From Poa pratensis (lineage: Eukaryota > Streptophyta > Magnoliopsida > Poales > Poaceae): 64,000 nt of DNA. The translations under genes and the position numbers were made by a program. The stretch is from assembly GCA_947311845.1 (NCBI GenBank), contig CAMZMU010000062.1, positions 47,585,879 through 47,649,878 of the forward strand, given 5' to 3'. Each line of letters starts with the position of its first letter. Within the stretch, counting starts at the first letter, position 1. The notes beneath the pieces were generated by a model that did no database searches, was not told where the DNA came from, and was given only the letters and a program-made list of their open reading frames with translations. Below are positions 56,594-64,000 of the stretch, in pieces.

Positions 56594-59240
56594 AGCATCC
56601 CCAAGCTTAGTTCTACTCGTCCTCGAGTAGGTAAAACGATAACAACAAATAATTTCTGAGGAGACATGCTTTCACACAATCTTGATCAATATATTGCAAG
56701 GCTCATGTCATGAATGAAGTGACTCAAAGCAATGATCTATAGTTTGCTAACAAATAGATAAAGAGTAAACAATGAATCATATAAGCAAAAACTTTTCATG
56801 AATAGTACTTTCAAGACAAGCATCAAAAAGTTTTGCATAAGAGGTAACTCATAAAGCAATAGATTCAAAGTAAAAGGCATTGAAGCAACACAAAGGATGA
56901 TTAAGTTTCAGCATTTGCTTTCAACTTGTAACATGTATATCTCATGGATAGTTGTCAACATAAAGCAATATAACAAGTGCAATAAGTAAATATGTAAGAA
57001 TCAATGCACACAAAGTTGACACAAGTGTTTGCTTCTAAGATAGAAAGGAGTAGGTAAACTGACTCAACATAAAGTAAAAGATAGGCCCTTCGCAGAGGGA
57101 AGCAGGGATTAAATCATGTGCTAGAGCTTTTTAAGTTTTCGAAAGCATATAGAGAGCACAAAATAAGTATTTGAGAGGTGTTTGTTGTTGTCAACGAATG
57201 GTAGTGGGCACTCTAACCCCCTTGTCAACCAGACTTTCAAGAGCGGCTCCCATGAAGGACGTTATCTCTACCAGCAAGGTAGATCATCCCTCTTCTCTTT
57301 TGTTTACACATGTATTTTAGTTTCTTTATAGATGACACTCCTCCCAACCTTTTGCTTACACAAGCCATGGCTAACCGAATCCTCGGGTGCCTTCCAACAT
57401 TCACATACCATGGAGGAGTGTCTATTGCAAAATTAAGTTGCTTACTGATAAATCAGGGCAAAACATGTGAAGAGAATTATTAATGAAAGTTGTAATTAAT
57501 TGGGGCTGGGCACCCCGTTGCCAGCTCTTTTTGCAAATTATTGGATAAGCGGATGTATATGCCACTAGTCCAGGTGAAAGTCTGTCAGAAGTAAATGACA
57601 AGATTGAAAGATAAAACACCACATACTTCCTCATGAGCTATAAAACATTGACACAAATAAGGAGTAATAAAGTTTTGAATAGTTTAAAGGTAGCACATGA
57701 AATATTTACTTGGAATGGCAGGAAATACCACATAGTAGGTAGGTATGGTGGACACAAATGGCATGGGTTTTGGCTCAAGTTTTGGATGCACGAGAAGCAT
57801 TCCCTCTCAGTACAGAGTTTAGGCTAGCAAGGTTGTTTGAAGCAAACACAAGTATAAACCGGTACAGCAAGAATCACATAAAAACATATTGCAAGTATTA
57901 TAAGACTCTACACTGTCTTCCTTGTTGCTCAAACATTTTACCAGAAAATATCTAGACCTTAGAGAGAACAAATATGCATCCCAAGTCTCAACAAGCTCTA
58001 CGGTAGTTCTCCACTACTAGGCTTTAACTACATGATGCAAGAGCTTAAACATGATCTACTTGAGAGCTCAAAACAATTGCAAAGCATCAAATCAAAACAA
58101 GACAATGATCTACAAGAATGCATATGTCTTTTCCAATACCAACTACTACATGTAGCATTTTCTTTCTTCCAAACAAACACCAATAATTTATTAAACATAA
58201 ACTCTCCAAATGATAATATAATGCAGCAAGAGAGTATTTATAAACAAGTGCTAACAGCTCGAAGAGATGCATGAAAAACAGGAGCTAAAAGCACTGCAGT
58301 AGCTAGTTAAGAATACTCAACAAATATAAGTGAAGAACATGAGTATTCACATGAAAAAGCGGAGCGTGTCTCTCTCCCACACAAGGATTGCTAGGATCCG
58401 AATTTATTCAAAAAAAACAAAAATAAAAACACACAGACGCTCCAAGTAAAGCGCATAAGATGTGAAAGAATTAAAATATAGTTTCACTAGAGATGACCTG
58501 ATAAGTTTGTTGATGAAGAAGGGGATGCCTTGGGCATCCCCAAGCTTAGACGCTTGAGTCTCTCTGAATATGGTTGGGATGAACCACGGGGGCATCCCCA
58601 AGCTTAGGCTTTTCACTCTTCTTGATCACATAATATCACCCTTCTCGCTTGATCCTTGAAAACTTCCTTCACACCAAACTCAAGACAGTTCTCATTAGAG
58701 GGTTAGTGCATAATCAAAAATTCTCATATTCTGTAATGATACAATCAATCCCAAAGCTTCTGGACATTAGCTACAGCCACCAATGCTTTGTGGAGCAAAG
58801 AAATCCACACAAACACAGTAAAAGAGCGAATGCAAAACAAAAGGCAGAATCTGTCAAAAACAGAACAGTCTGGAATGACGAATTTTTTCGAGGCACTTAA
58901 GTTGCTCAGATGGATCTGGCCTAAAATAATGAAAGTTGCGTACATATCTCAGGAATATGCGTGATTTTTCTCAGAATTTTTTGAATTTTCTACAGGGAGA
59001 TAAGCTCAAATCCGTGACAGCTAAAAATCTGTCACTGCGCAGAAATCCAAATCTTGCATCAACTTTCAATATAGAACTTTACTTGGCACAACATTGCGAT
59101 AAAATAAAGATACAAAGGAGTTGCTACAGAAGTAACAAAACTCCTTGACTCAAAGAAAACAAAAATAACAGCAAATAAAAACGATGGGTTGTCTCCCATA
59201 AGCGCTTTTCTTTAACGCCTTTCAGCTAGGCGCAGAAAGT
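56594..59240. other. RLG-4 non-coding interior
   Basis: Closely matches 31535-34160 of RLG-3; no conserved protein. Confidence 0.7.
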
Positions 59241-59245
59241 GAAAA

Positions 59246-59979
59246 TCAAGTGTTGTCAAGAGAAGAAGCATCAACATCATAACTTGCTCTAACAATAGAG
59301 TCAAAAGGTAACTTCATTCTCTTCCTAGGGAAGTGTTCCATACCTTTCTTGAGAGGAAATTGGTACCTTATATTACCTTCTTTCATATCAATGATGGCAC
59401 CAACAGTTCGAAGAAAAGGTCTTCCCAAAACAATAGGACAAGATGCATTGCATTCAATATCCATAACAATAAAATCAACGGGGACAAGGTTATTTTTACC
59501 GTAATAAAAACATCATTAACTCGCCCCAAAGGTTTCTTCATAGCATTATCAGCGAGAAAAACATCCAAATAACAATGTTCCAAAGGTGGCAAATCAAGAA
59601 TATCATAAAGCTTCTTGGGCAAAACTGAAACACTTGCACCAAGATCACACAAGGCATTGCAATAAAAATCATTCACCTTTACCTTAATGATGGGTTCCCA
59701 ACCATCTTCTAATTTCCTAGGAATAGAAGCTTTAAGTTTCAACTTCTCCTCCCTAGCTTGCAAAAGAGCATTTGTAATATGCTTTGTAAAAGCCAAATTA
59801 ATAGTGCTAGCATTGGGACTTCTAGCTAATTTTTGCAAGAACATAATAACTTCAGAGATGTTACAATCATCAAAATCAAAATCATTATTGTCAATGGTGG
59901 TGGAACCATTGTCTCCAATAGTTTGAAAAATTTCAGCACTTTTATCAGAAAAAGTTTCAGCAGTTTTAGGCAATTTCAA
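59246..59979 (-). pseudogene. RLG-4 retroviral-type aspartic protease (frameshifted)
   Basis: The frame 59979-59383 carries an Athila-type protease: KVKVNDFYCNALCDLGASVS with the DLGA active-site pattern, then VLPKKLYDIL and ADNAMKKPLGRVNDV. After a frameshift near 59470 the second half continues as CPIVLGRPFLRTVGAIIDM, containing the ILGRPFL block, and ends at 59246. The enzyme would cleave Gag. It is the last enzyme domain in this element. Confidence 0.75.
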
Positions 59980-61223
59980 ACGCTTTGCAGAAGTAGTAGA
60001 GACATTACAACACCAATAACATTACCATCAATAGTAGGAGGTTTACTAGCATGTGAAACATTAGCATTACTAGTGGTGGTGATAGTACAAACTCTAACTA
60101 TACTATTCTCTTTTTCAAGTTCTTCCTCTTTTTCCCACCTAGCATGCAATTCAGCCAACATCCTAATATTATTATCAATTCGAACTTGGATGGCATTTGC
60201 TGTAGCAAATGACTTAATATCTTTAACTTCATTAGGCATAACTTTCAGTTTTAGAATTTCAACATCATGAGCAAGACTATCAACTTTAGAGACAAGATCA
60301 TCAATTTTTTCAAACTTTTCCTCAACAGTTTTATTGAAAGCTTTTTGTGTGCTAATAAATTCTTTAAGCATAGCTTCAAGATCAGAGGACACACTTCTAT
60401 TGTTGCTGTAGGAATTACCATAAGAATTGCCATAACCATTTGAAGGATAAGGCTTATAATTGTTGCTACCAAAATTATTCCTATAAGCATTGTTGTTGAA
60501 GTTGTTGTTTTTAATGAAGTTTACATCAACATGCTCTTCTTGAGCAACCAATGAAGCTAAAGGAACATTATTAGGATCAACATGAGATCTACCATTCACA
60601 AGCATAGACATAATAGCATCAATCTTATCACTCAAAGAGGAGGTTTCTTCAACAGAATTTACCTTCTTACCTTGAGGAGCTCTTTCGGTGTGCCATTCGG
60701 AATAGTTGATCATCATATCATCAAGTAGCTTTGTTGCTGCACCTAAAGTGATGGACATAAAGGTTCCTCCAGAGGCTGAATCCAATAAGTTCCTTGAGGA
60801 AAAATTTAATCCTGCATAAAAGGTTTGGATGATCATCCAAGTAGTCAGTCCATGAGTGGGACAATTCTTCACCAAAGATTTCATTCTTTCCCAAGCTTGA
60901 GCAACATGTTCATTATCAAGTTGTTTAAAATTCATAATGCTACTTCTCAAGGATATAATCTTAGCAGGAGGATAATATTTCCCTATGAAAGCATCTTTGC
61001 ATTTTGTCCAAGAATTAATACTATTTCTAGGCAAAGAAAGCAACCATTCTTTAGCTCTTCCTCTCAAGGAGAAAGGAAAAAGTTTCAGTTTTATAATATC
61101 CCCATCCATATCCTTATACTTTTGCATTTCACAAAGTTCAACAAAGTTATTAAGATGGGCAGCAGCATCATCAGTACTAACACCAGAAAATTGCTCTTTT
61201 TGCCTCTTTTTAATGTAGTGCAA
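59976..61223 (-). CDS. RLG-4 gag capsid region (N-terminus truncated)
   Basis: The Retrotrans_gag core is clear: DAAAHLNNFVELCEMQKYKD, LKLFPFSLRGRAKEWLLSLP, NSINSW and KYYPPAKIISLRSSIMNFKQ. An Asn/Tyr-rich stretch (NNNFNNNAYRNNFGSNNY) and a coiled coil (FEKIDDLVSKVDSLAHDVEI) follow. No zinc knuckle is seen. The frame is open for 415 codons and runs into the protease frame with a shift at 59976. The upstream part is missing because the element is cut near 61220, so no genuine start codon is present. Confidence 0.8.
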   Translation of the reverse strand: MHYIKKRQKEQFSGVSTDDAAAHLNNFVELCEMQKYKDMDGDIIKLKLFPFSLRGRAKEWLLSLPRNSINSWTKCKDAFIGKYYPPAKIISLRSSIMNFKQLDNEHVAQAWERMKSLVKNCPTHGLTTWMIIQTFYAGLNFSSRNLLDSASGGTFMSITLGAATKLLDDMMINYSEWHTERAPQGKKVNSVEETSSLSDKIDAIMSMLVNGRSHVDPNNVPLASLVAQEEHVDVNFIKNNNFNNNAYRNNFGSNNYKPYPSNGYGNSYGNSYSNNRSVSSDLEAMLKEFISTQKAFNKTVEEKFEKIDDLVSKVDSLAHDVEILKLKVMPNEVKDIKSFATANAIQVRIDNNIRMLAELHARWEKEEELEKENSIVRVCTITTTSNANVSHASKPPTIDGNVIGVVMSLLLLQSV

Positions 61224-61225
61224 AC

Positions 61226-62076
61226 ATGTCGGAGCCCGGCCCTTCTAAGCACATGAGCGTCGAAGAAGAAGCTACAGACGCCAACAAGTCGTTCTGGGCT
61301 ATGTCCCAGGAGTTGGAGGAGGTGGAGGCCGCCGAAGCTGCTAGTGGTGGCGACCGTGGCGACGATGAAGCCGAAACCACGATGGAGCTGCTAGTGGCGG
61401 CCATGAGGATGACGCCACCACCACCGATGGTGGCGACCACACGGATGGTGGTGGTGGCAGCAACCCGACCGCTCAGAAGCAGAAGAAGCAAAGGAAGGAT
61501 CGGACACCGCAAACGCTCGGCAACGTCATAGACGTGTTCACTGAGGTCACGCCAAGTGGCCTACCAGTGGAGCCTAAGGAGCTTGCCAAAGGGTACGGCA
61601 TGCAACTTGGGTGCATCCTCCAGGAAAGCGTGTCGATCAACACGAAGGACCTCAGAAGCAAGGCCAATGAGCCTTTGGTCGAAAACCTCCTCAAGAAGCT
61701 TCACCAACGATACACGTTCCCGGTGCCGTTCAACAAAAAGGTAGACAGTTTAGCCATCACAAAGATGAGCACCGCCTTGAGCAGCTGGAAATCCGGGTAA
61801 GAAGAAGATTGATAAGGGTGACAGCTGGGAGAAGATAAGTGCCAAAGAGCCGATGCTCGACCAAGAAGAGTTCGAGGCATTCAAGTTGTCCTTCAAATCT
61901 GAGGAGGCTAAAAAAGGGACCTAGCGGGGGAAGGATATGCGAGACCTGAACATAGGTAACCACCATTTGGGAAGCGGCGCTTACCGAGGAAAACAACCCA
62001 TTTGGGACAAGGAGGATGCCGAGGTTGCACGTCTAGGAAAGAGAACCGTGGCACAAAATCACGGACGAGCAGGTTA
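61226..62076 (+). pseudogene. CACTA second ORF fragment (Transposase_24-like)
   Basis: A frame from ATG 61226 gives an acidic N-terminus (MSEPGPSKHMSVEEEA). After a frameshift near 61480 comes the recognisable part: VTPSGLPVEPKELAKGYGMQ, SVSINTKDLRSKANEPLVEN and LHQRYTFPVPFNKKV, the conserved start of the Transposase_24 family of plant En/Spm elements. Two stops (about 61800 and 61924) follow, with residual coding to the edge of CACTA-E at 62076. It may be the second ORF of CACTA-A, since it lies downstream on the same strand, but the intervening rearrangement prevents proof. Confidence 0.6.
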
Positions 62077-62599
62077 CACTAGTACAGAACGACACACATC
62101 GGAAACGGGCCAAAAACCCCTTCGGCAACGGAGAAAGGGTCCGTGTCCCCGACCCTGTCACTGATGTGAAGGCCTTCATCGGTAACGGAGGCAAAAAACC
62201 ATTTCCGATGAGGTCTCCATTTGGCAACGGTTGGCGCAGACCTCCGTTGCTTTAGTTTTCCTACATCAGATACGGAGTTTTCCATCTACCCGTTTGCACT
62301 GAGCTTTTCTCATATTTCGGTTATATGCCATAATACATGAAAGGCTGATTGCACAATGCAATAAAACGTTATTCAATTCATAACATAGAACAAATGCCAT
62401 CATTACATTGGTATACAATAATATCACTGTTTTTTACAATTTGACTACAATCATATCCATCACACATTGGCATAATGTAATATCACCTATTACACTTTGA
62501 CTACAATCATGAACTCTAAACCTATAAGCAACTAACCTAACAAGATGGAAGGCTGGCTTAATTAAGCCAGCCTTCCATCTTTGACTTGGAGCTCACCTT

Positions 62600-62725
62600 C
62601 TATGAGCTCTCGGTCGTCGCAGTACCCACTCCAAGACCAGTATCCACGAAATTTCCTTGCCTTAAGTTTTCTGGTTCTCGGAATGATAGATTGGTACTTT
62701 TATGCAGTGTTGCCGAAATAAACTC
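62600..62725 (-). CDS. Possible terminal exon of a minus-strand gene in CACTA-E
   Basis: A good acceptor (TTTTTTTCTTTCACGCAG on the minus strand) opens 41 codons ending in TAG 62600-62602; the frame includes EFISATLHKSTNLSFREPEN. In CACTA-B the tnpA-like gene likewise ends near the left terminus on the minus strand, so this may be its counterpart. No upstream exon could be assigned. Confidence 0.25.
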   Translation of the reverse strand, partial: EFISATLHKSTNLSFREPENLRQGNFVDTGLGVGTATTESS

Positions 62726-62941
62726 CTGCGTGAAAGAAAAAAACTATTAGCGAAATGTACAAAATACATCTGGATATTAAAAAAATCGTGGCTATTTTCC
62801 AGCAACTGCTTTGTTCGGTTGCCATTTTCGAGAAACTGCTAAGATCAACGGCAAATATCCAGGAACTGCTCTGTTTGGTGGCAGACAGTTCGCATTCCTT
62901 CCTTCTCTTCTTCCTCGTTCCACCCCAATCCCCCACCCGCC

Positions 62942-63613
62942 ATGGACGACCGCAACAGAATAACAGAGACAACTACCGTCCATACCCACGGCACCGTTCT
63001 GGAGGTGGTGTACACGAACGAGGAGCATACCGTGGAGCGGATCCTCAACAAGTACGAGGAATGGCTAGCAGAGGAGAAGCATCGGTTCATCGGCCTTGAC
63101 ATCGAGTACACCCGTGATAGTCGGCGCATGGCTGTCCTGGAACTCGCCATGCGCCAGCATGTCCTCATGTTCCACTGGTGCAAGTCCAAGAAGAATTGTC
63201 CAGAGTTGGGCAAATTCTTTGAACGTAAGAATATCACCTTCGCAAGCGTGGACATCACCAACGACAGCAAGGTGCTTTCTTCTGCCGGCTTCCACATTCC
63301 ACCGGAGTACTACGTGGACATCCAACTCGTATACAAAATCAAGGGTGGAGACGAGAGGGACGGAATGGGTGATCTAGCGGCAGACCTCATCGACAAATTA
63401 TACGCCAACATGAAGAAGGAGTTCCCATCCAACCAGCACGGTTTTTGGGAGCGGATGCCGCTGCACAAAGTTAACCTCGACTATGCAGCAATAGATGGGT
63501 ACGTGACCTACGAGTTGTATCGCAAGATCCTAACCTTGAAGGACAGGCTACGTCCAACATGGCAGGAAATGCTCTGCCCTAGGTGCAAGAATGCCCTAGA
63601 TGAATTGCAATAG
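62942..63613 (+). CDS. DEDDy-type 3'-5' exonuclease (WRN/RNase-D-like) carried by CACTA-E, single exon
   Basis: ATG 62942 (CCGCCATGG context) opens an uninterrupted 223-codon frame. All DEDDy motifs are present: GLDIEYT (Asp53, Glu55), FASVDITND (Asp108) and YAAIDGY (Tyr181, Asp185). CPRC near the C-terminus (Cys212, Cys215) matches CPSC in the CACTA-B copy. The protein is homologous to that copy over its whole domain, including the entry VVYTN and the motif flanks, but is clearly diverged and lacks the intron and the long C-terminal tail. Length is close to a bare WRN-type exonuclease domain. The family removes nucleotides from 3' ends of DNA or RNA; the substrate here is unknown. Confidence 0.8.
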   Translation: MDDRNRITETTTVHTHGTVLEVVYTNEEHTVERILNKYEEWLAEEKHRFIGLDIEYTRDSRRMAVLELAMRQHVLMFHWCKSKKNCPELGKFFERKNITFASVDITNDSKVLSSAGFHIPPEYYVDIQLVYKIKGGDERDGMGDLAADLIDKLYANMKKEFPSNQHGFWERMPLHKVNLDYAAIDGYVTYELYRKILTLKDRLRPTWQEMLCPRCKNALDELQ

Positions 63614-64000
63614 GCTTTGGATGTGGGTGTTTAACTAGTTTGTAAAGTTAGTGCTTTAACAATAAGTGTTTGTAACTATCAGAACATGTATGTGTGAATT
63701 TGCACTAGGAATTTGTTTATGTGATGAAATGCTCATACGTAGAACCTAGTTCATCGGCATCACAGCCGGTCACAGAAAGATTTATACCTTTCACCCGGCG
63801 GGAAATCGAGGAGGTGCAGGCCTCTGCCAGATGCGCTGAGATGCTACCAGCGCGCTGCGACGCAATCACCTCCTCCTCCTTCTCCTTCGTTGACATCCAC
63901 CTCCTCCTTCTCCAGATCAGACACCACCTACAGATCCTCCACCACCTCCAGATCGGCTACTTCCTCCTCCAGATCGGCCACTTCCTCTCCAGATGGGTTT
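63614..64000. other. 3' flank of exonuclease gene and pyrimidine-rich repeat
   Basis: AT-rich to 63780. From about 63860 there are repeats of CCTCCAGATCGGC(T/C)ACTTCC and CTCCTCCTTCTCC. On the minus strand an ATG at 63895 opens a short acidic frame, possibly a first exon of an element gene; not supported further. Confidence 0.35.

Larger units (their letters stand above)
55019..61220 (-). mobile_element. RLG-4: truncated Athila-like gypsy element with gag and protease, no RT/integrase
   Basis: The LTR at 55019-56593 (TGATGTCTACGC...GACGTATCA) is followed by a polypurine tract, 2.6 kb of non-coding sequence almost the same as in RLG-3, and then minus-strand protease and gag. The other LTR, the primer-binding site and the N-terminal part of gag are missing: at about 61220 the sequence changes to an unrelated CACTA ORF. 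Protease passes straight into non-coding sequence, so RT and integrase were absent from this lineage rather than lost at the truncation. Confidence 0.85.
62077..64000. mobile_element. CACTA-E, left part (right end outside window)
   Basis: Starts CACTAGTACAGAACGACAC inside the Transposase_24 fragment, preceded by TTA. Subterminal repeats are different from the other CACTAs: CCTTCGGCAACGG / TTTGGCAACGG / TTCATCGGTAACGG at 62120-62240. A diverged tandem pair (about 62390-62510) and a palindrome follow, then an exonuclease gene. The 3' end and TSD cannot be checked here. Confidence 0.65.

Noticed and set aside
61205..61223. TGTAGTG at the RLG-4 truncation considered as a CACTA terminus
   Set aside because: The gag reading frame runs through these bases and no partner end or 3-bp duplication was found.

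Overview
The window is repeat-rich plant DNA. It looks like a large-genome grass, most probably the wheat/barley tribe: nested CACTA (En/Spm) DNA transposons and gypsy-type LTR retrotransposons account for almost all of it. This rests on element architecture and protein families; no database was consulted. I see no complete ordinary host gene, no rRNA and no functional tRNA.

Map in order: (1) RLG-1, a complete minus-strand Tat-lineage gypsy element without RT/integrase (141-9115, TSD CCGGC), inserted into one copy of the 9-bp TSD of a small Mutator-type element (9125-9589). (2) CACTA-A starts at 10182 and carries a plus-strand Transposase_21-type transposase from 11402 to 52107. Two later CACTA elements split that gene, and it reads through exactly when each insert and one TSD copy are removed. 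(3) The first insert is CACTA-B (12658-44055, TSD GAA, 31.4 kb). It contains RLG-2 (12812-24667, TSD ACCGC), an LTR element with 4.85-kb LTRs and only 2.2 kb of interior, and RLG-3 (29950-36814, TSD GTTTT). Without these CACTA-B is about 12.7 kb and carries a minus-strand tnpA-like gene, a coiled-coil tail-anchored protein, a transposase remnant and a spliced DEDD-type 3'-5' exonuclease gene. (4) The second insert is CACTA-C (44579-50344, TSD ATA), which carries an AP2-like-domain gene and has a 1.4-kb CACTA-D (46687-48101, TSD AAA) inside it. (5) After the transposase end come a tRNA-like sequence, more CACTA subterminal and leader sequence, an inverted truncated LTR abutting RLG-4 (55019 to about 61220, gag-protease only), a Transposase_24-like fragment, and CACTA-E (62077 to beyond the window), just inside which lies a second, intronless exonuclease gene.

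The most notable point is cargo. Two CACTA elements with different termini each contain a small WRN/RNase-D-like exonuclease gene with all catalytic residues, and a third carries an AP2-like DNA-binding domain. A role in transposition or in evading silencing would be inference only. Insertion order follows from the TSDs: MULE-1, then RLG-1; separately CACTA-A, then CACTA-B and CACTA-C, then RLG-2, RLG-3 and CACTA-D.
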